From Rheinheimera faecalis (GTDB lineage: Bacteria > Pseudomonadota > Gammaproteobacteria > Enterobacterales > Alteromonadaceae): a stretch of 64,000 nucleotides of DNA. Shown here piece by piece: positions 27,102-36,052 of this stretch (positions within the stretch are counted from its first letter, which is position 1; every line of letters begins with the position of its first letter). Under the pieces are notes generated by a model. The model searched no databases. It saw only the letters and a list, made by a program, of their open reading frames with translations, and was not told the DNA's origin. A program made the position numbers and the translations under genes. The DNA lies in NCBI RefSeq assembly GCF_021290965.1, contig NZ_JAJOYT010000001.1, forward strand, positions 434,001-498,000, written 5' to 3'.

Positions 27102-28001
27102 TTATGGCAAGTAGCGAGACACAACGATCTCGACGTTGTTGTAATAGATGTTTGAACTGCCATTCTCTAAAAGCTCACGGCCAACAATCAGGCGTGCTGC
27201 AGCTTCATTCGTAGGACCAACAACTAAGGTTGTGGCCATAGTGCCCAACGGAGTACCGTTAGTTTTCTTCATGCCTGCTAAACGCTGTTTTGCCAGCTCG
27301 AAGTTGGCTTCAGTTAATGCAGTCTTTGAACCTATGGCTATTTGAGGGAAGCTGAAACCAAAGCCAGCACGACCATCCACACCCTGGGCGACCATGTTGT
27401 TAAACCATGCGTATTCAGAAGTCGCACCGACAAACTCCAACATCAATGCCTTGCGGTCTTGATAAATAACCGGCTTTAACAATTGAGTGTCGTCAATCAG
27501 GAACCATGGAGCACCTGTATCAGTGGATGGATCACCAATGACGTTTGAATACGTTGTTGCTGGCGTGGTTTCCAGTGGGTGATCAGTATCAAAAAAGTTT
27601 TGACCGTCAAAACATAACGTTGAGAAACCTAAAGCTAACAAGCCGTAGCAGTTTTTGTCAGGGAACAGTGCTGACTCACGACCCCAGGCCGAAGCTAACA
27701 CGCTGTACTTACCTAATAAGTCATCATCTAAATCAGTCCGTTTGATTTTGATTGAAGCTTCATAGGTTTTGTTTATGATCTGATATCCGTTTGAACCCAG
27801 TTCAACCAGCATGCGATCACTTACCCATTCTTCGATACCTGGCAAATCTTTCAGCCAGCCGTAAAATTCAGCACTACCTGAGCTTGGAACTTTGGTCGCG
27901 ATTTTATCCCACTGCGGTGTAACTGTGCCGAGACCCTGCGTAAATGCGGCATTACTGCCGACAGTTAACGCTTCAATAATTTGTGCTTGAGTAAAAGCCA
28001 T
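27102..28001 (-). CDS. Major head protein (Mu gpT-like)
   Basis: A 299-residue major capsid protein of the Mu gpT family. Typical stretches are WDKIATKVPSSGSAEFYGWLKDLPGIEEWVSDR and FEASIKIKRTDLDDD-like segment, with C-terminal NIYYNNVEIVVSRYL. It follows the protease/scaffold gene. Confidence 0.95.
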   Translation of the reverse strand: MAFTQAQIIEALTVGSNAAFTQGLGTVTPQWDKIATKVPSSGSAEFYGWLKDLPGIEEWVSDRMLVELGSNGYQIINKTYEASIKIKRTDLDDDLLGKYSVLASAWGRESALFPDKNCYGLLALGFSTLCFDGQNFFDTDHPLETTPATTYSNVIGDPSTDTGAPWFLIDDTQLLKPVIYQDRKALMLEFVGATSEYAWFNNMVAQGVDGRAGFGFSFPQIAIGSKTALTEANFELAKQRLAGMKKTNGTPLGTMATTLVVGPTNEAAARLIVGRELLENGSSNIYYNNVEIVVSRYLP

Positions 28002-28015
28002 GACGATAGCCCCTG

Positions 28016-28519
28016 TTAGTAAGTTGGTTTATGGTGGCGAGCAGCAATCCAGCTCTCTTGGGTGACATTCATGGCTCGGCACATGGCCAGCTCATCAGCG
28101 CTGAGCGGGCCTTCTTTGGCCTTGTCATCAACTGGCACTTTCTTCACCGTATTGGTTGCAATAGCAGGTGCAGTGCCTACAAAGGCTTTGAACTGTGCGA
28201 CACCATCTTCAGTGCGACACATACCCAAAAACATCCCTTTGTTGGCGGGTGCAACCTTTCCTTCATCAATCGCGGCCTGCACCAGGGCATCAATTTCTTC
28301 ATCCTTAATCTTTTTAAGCTCAGCTTCTGCTGTGCTCGCACGATTAAGGGCCACTGTGTGGGTTTCAATCGGTACGAATTTGTTTAAGTCGGGCTGGTTA
28401 GCGCGGTTCAGAGCAATGTCTTTGTCTTGCTTCAGAGCGTTAATCGCCACAACGGCCTGTTCTTCTGTTGCTTCTACGGCAATGCCGAGTGCAGCAACAA
28501 TGAGCGGGGGCAGCTTCAT
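28016..28519 (-). CDS. Internal-start scaffold protein (Mu gpZ-like)
   Basis: An in-frame ATG at codon 157 of the protease gene (MKLPPLIVAALG) is preceded by GAGGA at a suitable distance of seven to eight bases. In Mu the scaffold gpZ is made from an internal start in gene I. The predicted 167-residue product has the helical, charged composition of a scaffold. This is an inference from the Mu precedent and the visible ribosome-binding site. Confidence 0.6.
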   Translation of the reverse strand: MKLPPLIVAALGIAVEATEEQAVVAINALKQDKDIALNRANQPDLNKFVPIETHTVALNRASTAEAELKKIKDEEIDALVQAAIDEGKVAPANKGMFLGMCRTEDGVAQFKAFVGTAPAIATNTVKKVPVDDKAKEGPLSADELAMCRAMNVTQESWIAARHHKPTY

Positions 28520-28987
28520 TGGGTTGTCCTCTTTACGGTTAAGGGCGGGTACATTTAAATTCGGGTCATTAGTTAACGCGGCACTGACTAAGGCCAGCAC
28601 CTGACCTGATGGGTCATAAGAAAACGAGGGCGAGTAGAAGGCATACTGTTGTTTTTCCAGCACGGCCTTGCCTTCCTCGTTCCATTTCACAAGTGCCCAG
28701 ATTTCACCATCGCGGTTTTCAACTTTGGTAATCCAGCCATAGGCCGGAGCTGGTTCACCTAGCGGGGCTTTGATATGCGTTGAGTGTTCCATGTCAAACG
28801 GACGCTTTTTCATAAAGCGGGCGACAACTGCATCAGGGCTATCGTTCTTCCATGAACGTCCATCAATTCCCTGAAAGACTCCGGCAGGCACCATGGGTAA
28901 CCAAGTGCCTTCGGCATCGGCTTCCATCGGCATCATGTTGAAACAAAGCGCAGTAAGGGCTTTGACTGTCGGCTGGTTTGTTGTCAC
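28016..28987 (-). CDS. Phage head protease with scaffold domain (Mu gpI-like)
   Basis: A 323-residue protein. Residues 1-150 match the Mu I protease (FDMEHSTHIKAPLGEPAPAYGWI with catalytic-type His, YAFYSPSFSY), and 157-323 form the helical scaffold. It cleaves scaffold and itself during head maturation. The start is GTG with GGAG upstream; no ATG is better placed. A strong ribosome-binding site with an AUG-UAA minigene lies upstream (see findings). Confidence 0.9.
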   Translation of the reverse strand: MTTNQPTVKALTALCFNMMPMEADAEGTWLPMVPAGVFQGIDGRSWKNDSPDAVVARFMKKRPFDMEHSTHIKAPLGEPAPAYGWITKVENRDGEIWALVKWNEEGKAVLEKQQYAFYSPSFSYDPSGQVLALVSAALTNDPNLNVPALNRKEDNPMKLPPLIVAALGIAVEATEEQAVVAINALKQDKDIALNRANQPDLNKFVPIETHTVALNRASTAEAELKKIKDEEIDALVQAAIDEGKVAPANKGMFLGMCRTEDGVAQFKAFVGTAPAIATNTVKKVPVDDKAKEGPLSADELAMCRAMNVTQESWIAARHHKPTY

Positions 28988-29344
28988 TTAGGTACTCCGG
29001 TGAAGGGTTACATAGCAACCTCCTGATAGTCGGGTTGGTATGTGGAATTTGTTTAAATCAGTTCACGGAGTTCAGCATGCATAAAAAAAGCGACTGACGA
29101 TAAATAACGTCAATTGCTCAATATGTGGGGTATGGATAATTGTTTATGGAGAAGGTAAAGCGGTTTGGCGGTGGCGGCAAAAGCGCCAGTTCAGAGTGGT
29201 AGAGACTACCCGAAAAAATCAGCCTGGCAAGCCCAACAAGGCGAACCAAGCTAAAGTATCATATCAAACCATGTTTAAACCCTGTTTAAATCTTGCTGTA
29301 TCCGTTTAAACTTTTTTGCTGGTAACTTTGTATCAGTTAGATCC
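28988..29344. other. 357-bp gap between the gpF-like and protease genes
   Basis: No convincing gene. It holds a minus-strand hairpin with a T-run (29095-29112, T7 at 29083-29089), three GTTTAAA(C/T) octamers within 39 bp (29273, 29284, 29304), and AGGAGG followed by ATGTAA (29024-29008). In Mu gene G occupies this place; here the gpG-like gene is elsewhere, so the gap may be what remains after its relocation, and probably carries a promoter for the head operon. Confidence 0.5.
29095..29112 (-). terminator. Weak terminator after the gpF-like gene
   Basis: TGACG and CGTCA arms separated by eight bases, then GTCGC and seven T on the minus strand. It would end the terminase-portal-gpF transcript before the protease gene. 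The stem is short, so termination may be partial. Confidence 0.4.
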
Positions 29345-30124
29345 TTACAGCTCGTTAGAGAGCGTTTGGCGCATTCGGGCTTCTTTCGCGGCCAGATCCT
29401 CGGCCAGCTTATTTTCACGCCCTTTGCCTGGGTTATAATTCCAACCAGGCTCAATGCCTTCTGGCAACACTTCCACTTCACCTGTGCGCCGGTTAACCCA
29501 TTGCCGGTATTTAGTTTCGGGGGCTGTTGTTGTCACTTTCCCTGATGCGATTAACTTGTCGGCTTCGTATTGCGATACTTGCCGGATCCAACAATTACAG
29601 CCCCAGCCATTCGGCGTCATGTGTGTATCCCACCATGGGTCATCCGCAGGTAATAAGATGTCCTTCCACTTTACATGATCCAGCCTGTGCTGCTTGCTTG
29701 GCCCCAGTTGATACAGCAAATAGGGCAGTGTGCGCTTTGTTCTCTGTATGCGTTCCCACTGGCCAGCGCTTCTGGCTGTACGCATGTTTGTGGTGTAGAT
29801 GGTTTTTATCCGGCCTTCACTGCCTAGCTGTACCAGCCTGGTTTCGTCGGTTAATGGATCCTGCATCTCCTGCACGCCCCACCAACCCGACTTCACCAGC
29901 AAAGGCTTTAGCACGTCGCGGAACTGCTCAAATGTTTGACCGCGCTCTACAGCTTCAGCAACAAGCTGCTGAACATCAACTAACAAGTCAGCGTTAAGCA
30001 TCTTGGCGACGGTAAAGGCGTTGGCCTGTTCTTCTTTCCACACATCACGGTAATCAAAGCCAGGCTTAATGCCTTTGCTTTTAAACCAGGCCAGTGCTTC
30101 TTTAGGGACCAGAGCTTCAGCCAT
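29345..30124 (-). CDS. Minor head protein (Mu gpF-like)
   Basis: A 259-residue SPP1 gp7/Mu gpF-type protein with GSEGRIKTIYTTNMRTARSAGQWERIQRTK and HRLDHVKWKDILLPADDPWWDTHMTPNGWGCNCWIRQVS, the signature of this family. It is shorter than Mu gpF (over 400 residues), lacking the C-terminal extension. It is placed by the portal vertex and ejected with or near the DNA in related phages. Confidence 0.9.
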   Translation of the reverse strand: MAEALVPKEALAWFKSKGIKPGFDYRDVWKEEQANAFTVAKMLNADLLVDVQQLVAEAVERGQTFEQFRDVLKPLLVKSGWWGVQEMQDPLTDETRLVQLGSEGRIKTIYTTNMRTARSAGQWERIQRTKRTLPYLLYQLGPSKQHRLDHVKWKDILLPADDPWWDTHMTPNGWGCNCWIRQVSQYEADKLIASGKVTTTAPETKYRQWVNRRTGEVEVLPEGIEPGWNYNPGKGRENKLAEDLAAKEARMRQTLSNEL

Positions 30125-31676
30125 CCTGGTTATCTCCTAAACCCCTTAGCTGAAAAGTATACTGTGCCATCTGCTCGATAAACTGCTGCGCTCCAAGCTG
30201 TTCTTGCAGCGCTGGTAAGCCAGCCACGAACTCGCTGTAACTTTTAGAGTTATTCGCCAGCTGAATAATCGGGTTCATAAACTCTTCAGCAACTTGCTCC
30301 CACTCGCTCATTGCCTCGTTGGCCAGCGCGGCAATTTCTGTATCTGCATCAGCCGTATTCATCACACGGTTAATCGCTATCTGGCGGTTATTCGCAACAG
30401 GAAACCCCGGCATATAAACAGACTGAAGTGGCAACAATGTTTCTTCCCCATCTTTGACCTGGCTTAAACCAAACCTATCAGCCATTTCAGATGCTGATAC
30501 TTTCAGACCACGGTCAACCAACGGAGTGATGCTCTCTACCAACATCTTTAAATCTTCTGGCTCTGGCACCTTGATCCGCACTTTAGGATAACGTTGTTGC
30601 ACACCCCAGTTTAAAATAATGAATGGCTTGATCAGGTACTCATTCACTGACGACTCAAGCTGACGCGCATCCCATTTGGCAATATCAATTCGGACTTCGT
30701 TGTGCACAGTAGCCTGCGATTGAGAGCTACCATTATCAGCGGTCATAGTCTGGCCAAGTACTGCTTTTGAAACTTGCTCGTCACACCAACGCGCCATGTT
30801 TTCAAATAGCGTATCGCCGCCGTTACCTTTGGCAGTTTCAACCAGTTCAATTTTCATTGACTCTGGGATTACCGCTCCGGCATCACTGGCAATACTGCTG
30901 ATAGCGTTGATCAGTGTGGAAATATCATCAGTACTGGCATTTGCTCCATACTTACCAATCCGCACCGGAATACCGAACACCTCAGCAAAGGCCCACCAGT
31001 CGCGGATGGTAAAAGATTTAAGCATGTACATCACTGCTGCAAGTCGCGCCAATCCGTTGCGCCACACACTGCCACTCTTAGATCGCGGTGTATGCAGAAT
31101 AAACTTGTAAGGTTCAAGCGCGGCACCAGAGGGGGCATCGTCACTAATCAGCAGTATTTGCTCAAGAGTATCTTGATCCTGGCGTAAGTAGCGGGGGTCT
31201 ACCCACTTATAATCCTGTGGCTTCCAAGGCGTTGATTTGGTGTCCCATAAAATCTGTACTACCGCCAGCCCTTTGCCAAGCCCATCCAGCAAATCGAAAA
31301 ACAACTCAGGAATTTGGTCGTCATTCATTATCTCCCGCACACGTTCAGCCATCCTTAAATCAAGAGCATCATCACTGGCAGCTTCGACTGTTGGCGTAAT
31401 AGCAGCAACTGCGAGCTTGCGTGTTCGCAGCTGGGCGGCGTAGTGCAAATCACGCTCTTCCATTTCTTCTGCCAACGTCATATAGGCGGAGGGATCATTG
31501 CCATCAATAACACTTCGCAGCACTCCGGCTAAACGATGCGGAGTTAAAGTAGATGCCACAGGGTTAGAACGTGGATTACGTATGCCAGTTGTATAAGCGC
31601 GGGCAATGTCTTTACTCATCACCTGCTTATTAGCTATAAATGGTTTACCCGTAGACGGGTCTATAATAGAACTCAT
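30117..31676 (-). CDS. Portal protein (DUF935, Mu gp29-like)
   Basis: A 519-residue portal of the DUF935 family, showing PHRLAGVLRSVIDGNDPSAYMTLAEEMEERDLHYAAQLRTRKLAV and the central VLGQTMTADNGSSQSQATVHNEVR. It forms the ring through which DNA is packed. It overlaps both terminase and the gpF-like gene. Confidence 0.95.
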   Translation of the reverse strand: MSSIIDPSTGKPFIANKQVMSKDIARAYTTGIRNPRSNPVASTLTPHRLAGVLRSVIDGNDPSAYMTLAEEMEERDLHYAAQLRTRKLAVAAITPTVEAASDDALDLRMAERVREIMNDDQIPELFFDLLDGLGKGLAVVQILWDTKSTPWKPQDYKWVDPRYLRQDQDTLEQILLISDDAPSGAALEPYKFILHTPRSKSGSVWRNGLARLAAVMYMLKSFTIRDWWAFAEVFGIPVRIGKYGANASTDDISTLINAISSIASDAGAVIPESMKIELVETAKGNGGDTLFENMARWCDEQVSKAVLGQTMTADNGSSQSQATVHNEVRIDIAKWDARQLESSVNEYLIKPFIILNWGVQQRYPKVRIKVPEPEDLKMLVESITPLVDRGLKVSASEMADRFGLSQVKDGEETLLPLQSVYMPGFPVANNRQIAINRVMNTADADTEIAALANEAMSEWEQVAEEFMNPIIQLANNSKSYSEFVAGLPALQEQLGAQQFIEQMAQYTFQLRGLGDNQDG

Positions 31677-33352
31677 AGTCTTATCCCTTTTCCGCGCAAG
31701 TCGGTTTGTGGCTTGTCGGCATATTTGTTGTTCTCGGCAGCGCTACCGAAAAAGCGGCGCTCGCTTTCATCGGCTTTTGGCTTGATGGTGTGCAGTTCGT
31801 AGCGTGTGATGTCAGCCTTAGATGCCAGCACAGCCAGGAAGATAGCCACAGCGCTGTCACCATGTCGTTTGTTGCCATCGCTGCCAACTGTGCGGCTGTC
31901 ATCAATACCAGGCACGCCTCTGAATATTTGGATCTGACCTAAGTCAGTGATCACGTCTTCATGCTTCGGCAGCAGCAGCTCGTTGTCTTCAAACATGGCT
32001 TTAAAGCGCGGCATGTTCTCGCGGTAGAACGCCACCGACAACATCACCTCAACTACTTCAGCGCCATACCTGTAACGGGCTTGCTCAGCTAAGTACTGAC
32101 CGTTGCCCCTTGCGTCCAGGTAAATACCATCACGCCGTGGTAGCCGGTCACAAATAAAGTAAAGCGCCTGTTCTTGCTGTTTAAATGGAACGTTCTTCAG
32201 CTCCACTAAAAACGGCACCGTGCGCTTGGTATCGTTTTCAACAGTGATAGGCGCGAATACTGTTAAGTCACCGCTACGCGCAAAGTCTTCGCCCAGGGCG
32301 TGACGTAAATCGAATGGCAGCTTCTTCAGTTCTGGCAGTACATGCTGCTCTAGCCACTCTTGCATCTCGCCAATACGGGCATGCTCACTGGCTTCGTTAA
32401 ACGCAGTAGTGCCGGTGAATCTGAGGATAGGCGCATTAAGTATGGCGGCACGTTCACGCAGGCCACGGCTGATGTAAGCACCACCACCGTTCTTCGGCAC
32501 ACAGTAGTATTCTTCAAGTGCATCTTCTTCGGTGGCTGTTGCTTTGAGTAGTGCAGCTTTCCATGCATCCTCAGCCTCTTGGCTCCACTCTTTACCGCGC
32601 ACCTGGCAGATGCGTTTGTACAAGCCATCGGCGCAGGCATCATCAATAGTAATGCGGTGCACCGAGTAATCTTTTTTACCCGCCCGTGAATCATCAATCA
32701 GTTTATTGAATACATTTTCCACGCCGTTATGTGTGGAAATTAAACGAACCTTCGCGCCCCACATGGTCAGTGCTGTTGCGGCCTTTAGCACTTCGGCTAA
32801 GCGCTCATGGAACGCAGCTTCGTCAATGGTCACATTACCCTGCATACCACGCAGGTTAGATGGATTTGACGACAGCGCCTGGATCTTAAAACCGGATGCA
32901 AAGTAAATGGCAAAGGTCAGGATTTCTTTACCGTCCTGACCATCATCAATAAAGATTTCTTCCTGAATTTCACCTGCAGCTTTATTAAATACCTTGGCCC
33001 ACATGGCTGCAGCATCAATAAACTCCCGCGCCATTTCTTTAGTAGAGCCAACGTAAAAGTGGTTGGTGCCACCATGGCCACGTGCAGCACTGGCTGTTAG
33101 TGATGCATCACATGCCTCAGCCCAGGTGACACCGGTTCGGCGTGACTTCTCACAAATCTTTAATGGAGACTCATCGGCTATCCAGTCTTTTTGATACCCG
33201 AGCAACACTTCTTTAGGGTCGAAGCGGCTGAGCACGGACGCTTCATAGGCAGGGTCAAAGCTACTACCTGAAGCACCAGAACTGCCAGCTACTGCTGCAC
33301 CTAGAGCTAGTGCAACACCAGCTGCTACACCTAATACCTTTTTCCTGGTCAT
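31673..33352 (-). CDS. Terminase large subunit (Mu gp28-like)
   Basis: A 559-residue packaging motor. The ATPase has a Walker-A variant (SRRTGVTW, about 70-77) and Walker B (GNVTIDEAAF). The nuclease part has LGEDFARSGDLTVFAP and IYLDARGNGQYLAEQ. The first 30 residues are unusually hydrophobic and Gly/Ala-rich (MTRKKVLGVAAGVALALG). The start is fixed by a TAATG overlap with the small subunit. Confidence 0.93.
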   Translation of the reverse strand: MTRKKVLGVAAGVALALGAAVAGSSGASGSSFDPAYEASVLSRFDPKEVLLGYQKDWIADESPLKICEKSRRTGVTWAEACDASLTASAARGHGGTNHFYVGSTKEMAREFIDAAAMWAKVFNKAAGEIQEEIFIDDGQDGKEILTFAIYFASGFKIQALSSNPSNLRGMQGNVTIDEAAFHERLAEVLKAATALTMWGAKVRLISTHNGVENVFNKLIDDSRAGKKDYSVHRITIDDACADGLYKRICQVRGKEWSQEAEDAWKAALLKATATEEDALEEYYCVPKNGGGAYISRGLRERAAILNAPILRFTGTTAFNEASEHARIGEMQEWLEQHVLPELKKLPFDLRHALGEDFARSGDLTVFAPITVENDTKRTVPFLVELKNVPFKQQEQALYFICDRLPRRDGIYLDARGNGQYLAEQARYRYGAEVVEVMLSVAFYRENMPRFKAMFEDNELLLPKHEDVITDLGQIQIFRGVPGIDDSRTVGSDGNKRHGDSAVAIFLAVLASKADITRYELHTIKPKADESERRFFGSAAENNKYADKPQTDLRGKGIRL

Positions 33353-33933
33353 TAGGCGATCCCTAATATTTCACGCTTCAGCAGCTCAACGCCTTCTTTG
33401 GTTAAGCCTGCAGTCTTAGCCACCTTCTCAGCAGTGTTAGCCGCTTCCACAGCAAAGGCGCTACGGATTTCTTTCTCTACTTTAAGGCTCGACATAGACG
33501 CAGCTTCAATGCGTTGCACAACCAACGCCAGCTGCCCCAGGGCTTTAGGTGATATAGGTTCAGCGCCTTCTTCGGCGGCTTCGTCCATCAGCTTCATGCT
33601 GGTTTCAAACGCCATAGTGCGCACGAACTCCTGCAGCAGCTTGCCTACGTCGGATGTTGGAGCTTGGCCTAACTTGCTGATCCATACCTCAGCCACTTCG
33701 CGTGACTGCCTGATACGTTCACCCACACCTTCAAACTTTTGGGCATAGCGGTTTAATCCGGTGCGGCTTAGCTTGGCGTCTTCGGGCAAGCCAGCCTCTT
33801 CAATCATTTGATTGATAGCCTCACGGATATCGGTTTGATGCATATCTCCACTGCGGATTAACACATGCAGCTGATCGCGAATAACCTGCGGCAGCAGGTT
33901 AACTTTGGACTTACGACTACTTGATAATTGCAT
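33352..33933 (-). CDS. Terminase small subunit-like protein (DUF3486, Mu gp27)
   Basis: A 193-residue helical protein of the DUF3486 family, with KVNLLPQVIRDQLHVLIRSGDMHQTDIREAINQMI and the putative HTH, immediately upstream of the large subunit. It probably recognises the left-end pac region for headful packaging. Confidence 0.9.
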   Translation of the reverse strand: MQLSSSRKSKVNLLPQVIRDQLHVLIRSGDMHQTDIREAINQMIEEAGLPEDAKLSRTGLNRYAQKFEGVGERIRQSREVAEVWISKLGQAPTSDVGKLLQEFVRTMAFETSMKLMDEAAEEGAEPISPKALGQLALVVQRIEAASMSSLKVEKEIRSAFAVEAANTAEKVAKTAGLTKEGVELLKREILGIA

Positions 33934-33942
33934 ACCGCCCCC

Positions 33943-34233
33943 TTAAGCCCGTGGGCGTTTAACACCTGGTACTGTGGCTTGGCCTGTGGCGACATCTTCA
34001 CCACGACCTGTCAGGCGCGCTATCTGGTAGTCAGACAAAGTGCGTAAGGTAATGAGCTGTTGTTCTTCCAGCCATGCTAAGTGGGTGCGCACCTGGTCGC
34101 GGCTAATGTTGTGGCCATACGCTTCCAGGCATGAATCCAGAATTGACTCGTTGGCTTCAAAGCCCTGCATCTCACGCAAAGAGCGAAGGATCACAAGGCG
34201 CTGGTCTTCCGTTAATAATGTTTTAAATGACAT
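33943..34233 (-). CDS. Mu gp26-like winged-helix protein (VpaChn25_0724 type)
   Basis: A 96-residue protein with a winged-helix pattern (TEDQRLVILRSLREMQGFEANESILDSCLEAYGHNISRDQVRTHLAWLEEQQLITLR). Conserved just before DUF3486 in Mu-like phages; the function is unknown, but DNA binding is likely. Confidence 0.82.
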   Translation of the reverse strand: MSFKTLLTEDQRLVILRSLREMQGFEANESILDSCLEAYGHNISRDQVRTHLAWLEEQQLITLRTLSDYQIARLTGRGEDVATGQATVPGVKRPRA

Positions 34234-34241
34234 ATAAACCT

Positions 34242-34541
34242 CTATTTATCATCCTTCAAACGCTGCTCTAACAGCAGTTGTGCTAAGTGCTGAACGGGCC
34301 GAATCTTCTCTTCCAGCGTTTCAACACTTCCTTTGGTTCGCTCCAGGGCAAGCAGCAATTCCGTGATTTGCGTCTGTGTCGGTAAGCTGTCTACATGGGC
34401 TTTTAGTTGGTCTACTTTCTTTTCAACTTTCGCCAGGTCTTCGCGCCTGGCGTAGGTTTTAGAAAGCAGTGCGAGAATCACCATGCCTGCAGTGCTCACT
34501 GCGGCCCATACCATGGGCCAGTAGGATTTCAGCCACTCCAT
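34242..34541 (-). CDS. DUF2730 membrane protein (Mu gp25-like)
   Basis: A 99-residue protein with one N-terminal membrane segment (WPMVWAAVSTAGMVILALLS) and a charged coiled coil. DUF2730 proteins lie between the lysis and packaging genes in Mu-like phages, and the topology resembles an Rz-like spanin inner component, but no lipoprotein partner is visible. Confidence 0.82.
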   Translation of the reverse strand: MEWLKSYWPMVWAAVSTAGMVILALLSKTYARREDLAKVEKKVDQLKAHVDSLPTQTQITELLLALERTKGSVETLEEKIRPVQHLAQLLLEQRLKDDK

Positions 34542-34762
34542 TAGCGAGGCTCCTTAATGGCCTGACAGCCAAAGCAGCGCACGGCATGAGGGACTGCAAC
34601 TAAACGGGCTTGTGGGATTGGGTCGCTACAATCAAGGCAACAGCGGCTGCCAGCACTGTCTGTTCGCGGTTGTTCAACAACGCGGTCTAACTGGCGCTTA
34701 ATGGCATTGTCTCTGAACGCCTGCTCTGCATCGGAGGCGCGATCAAACAGGTCTGCTGTCAT
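34541..34762 (-). CDS. TraR/DksA-type zinc-finger protein
   Basis: A 73-residue protein with Cys42-Cys45 and Cys63-Cys66 (CLDC ... CFGC) and the typical SDPIPQARLVAVPHAVRC. TraR/DksA proteins bind the secondary channel of RNA polymerase. Short members are common in Mu-like phages and may redirect host transcription. Overlaps both neighbours. Confidence 0.9.
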   Translation of the reverse strand: MTADLFDRASDAEQAFRDNAIKRQLDRVVEQPRTDSAGSRCCLDCSDPIPQARLVAVPHAVRCFGCQAIKEPR

Positions 34763-35358
34763 TGACGCCCCTTAACAAGGCCAGCCAATGCACCTATGGC
34801 TTTGGCACCACTGCCCTTCGGGTGAGGGGCAAAGCCGTCCAGAGTGCGCAAACCTAAGTAACCCCATGCTGGGGCAGAAAGAAAAGTAGCAACATAAACA
34901 TCAAAGCCAGTACCAAAGCCAAATGCCTCGAAGCCCTCAAACAAAAAGCAGTACACAATCGTTGCCACCAGAGACTGGCGCGCCATCTTGGGCCGAGTCG
35001 TTCTGATGTACGGGTCTTCAGCGGTATCACCGGCACGAATAGTCTGCTGCGTTTCGTGGTGCTCAGCCTGCTTGTCATTCAGGGTCAGCTCCTGGCGTCG
35101 GGTGATTTCCTTTTCCATCTCCGCTTTAATGCGCTCCAGCTCCACCAGGCTTTCAGGTGGCAGCTTCTGCAGTTCGCGGGTCAGTGCCATTTCTTTTTGG
35201 GCGCTGTTCATACCCAAAGCGTTGTCTACTTGTTCGACCATACCTGCCACTTTGTCGGCGGTTTCACTGCCGCCGAACATGGCTGATATGCCACGGATGG
35301 CAGCAGGGCCAACTTCCATTGCAAGCTTTGCTGCACTTAAAACCAGAGAAAGGGACAT
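34759..35358 (-). CDS. Holin-like membrane protein (3TM holin type)
   Basis: A 199-residue protein next to the endolysin. The N-terminal part carries helices (about 1-30) and a charged coiled region (70-115), followed by RPKMARQSLVATIVYCFLFEGFEAFG and a second hydrophobic segment APAWGYLGLRTLDGF. This fits the 3TM holin family found with GTA and Mu-like phages. It should permeabilise the inner membrane for the endolysin. Confidence 0.78.
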   Translation of the reverse strand: MSLSLVLSAAKLAMEVGPAAIRGISAMFGGSETADKVAGMVEQVDNALGMNSAQKEMALTRELQKLPPESLVELERIKAEMEKEITRRQELTLNDKQAEHHETQQTIRAGDTAEDPYIRTTRPKMARQSLVATIVYCFLFEGFEAFGFGTGFDVYVATFLSAPAWGYLGLRTLDGFAPHPKGSGAKAIGALAGLVKGRQ

Positions 35359-35393
35359 TAGCGTAAACTCCTGAATAGAGAGGGTGTGTTCAT

Positions 35394-35975
35394 TTATTGA
35401 AGCTCCCAGGCAGCTGTGGTTAAGCTGACTAAGCGGTTATGCCAGCCTTCAATGAAGCGGCCTTGTGACGCGTTCTTCAGCAAAATACGGGCATAGAAAC
35501 GGGCGCGGCGCAGGCCATAACGGGCGCACAGATATTCAACATCAGTACCGTGTATTGCAGCGCGGGATTTAGGGCCAATCTTGCCGTCAGCTTTAGTGCC
35601 AGCAATTTCCTGCAGCATCAAAAGGGCATTGGTGACGCCGTGCTGTACAGCAGCGTCGAAGGTATACAGAGCAACAGGACCAGCCCACTGCGCGCAATAG
35701 GTTGGCTTCCAAAAGTAGGTGTGGTAAATGGAGACTATTTTATCCAGGGATAAAGATGAGATATCCAGTGTCGGAAAAGCGCGCTTGCTGATGCCGCCTT
35801 TGGTTTCGCCACCGGCATCTTTGGGGTCGTTCACATAACCTAAGTCTGGATAAGGTACGCCAGCTGCATTAAGTGCGCCTTCTTCAATAAGCACAAAGCG
35901 CACAGCATGGCAGAACTCAGGGGTATAACCTGCTGTGGCGAATGGGTAACTGGTGGCGTGAGAGCCTGAAAACAT
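35394..35975 (-). CDS. Endolysin, GH108 N-acetylmuramidase with PG-binding domain
   Basis: A 193-residue lysozyme. LIEEGALNAAG with catalytic Glu31/32 and NDPKDAGGETKGGIS are the GH108 signatures; the C-terminal part (GTKADGKIGPKSRAAI ...) is a peptidoglycan-binding domain of the PG_binding_3 type. No signal peptide, so it depends on the holin. It is the first gene of the late operon after a terminator. Confidence 0.9.
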   Translation of the reverse strand: MFSGSHATSYPFATAGYTPEFCHAVRFVLIEEGALNAAGVPYPDLGYVNDPKDAGGETKGGISKRAFPTLDISSLSLDKIVSIYHTYFWKPTYCAQWAGPVALYTFDAAVQHGVTNALLMLQEIAGTKADGKIGPKSRAAIHGTDVEYLCARYGLRRARFYARILLKNASQGRFIEGWHNRLVSLTTAAWELQ

Positions 35976-36020
35976 AAAAGCACAACCTGATTAAGTATCA
36001 TCAGCAAATTGTGCTTTTTA
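35976..36020 (-). terminator. Terminator between mor-linked gene and late operon
   Basis: AAAAGCACAA and TTGTGCTTTTT arms form a hairpin that ends in T-runs on both strands. It would end the mor/moron transcript and isolate the late operon. A late promoter must lie close by, before the endolysin, but was not defined. Confidence 0.6.
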
Positions 36021-36052
36021 TTTAGGGGACAGATTAATTAACGCGGGTTGTT

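Noticed and set aside
29275..29481. Minus-strand 68-codon frame at the end of the gpF-like gene
   Set aside because: Overlaps the gpF-like gene in another frame over most of its length and has no ribosome-binding site.
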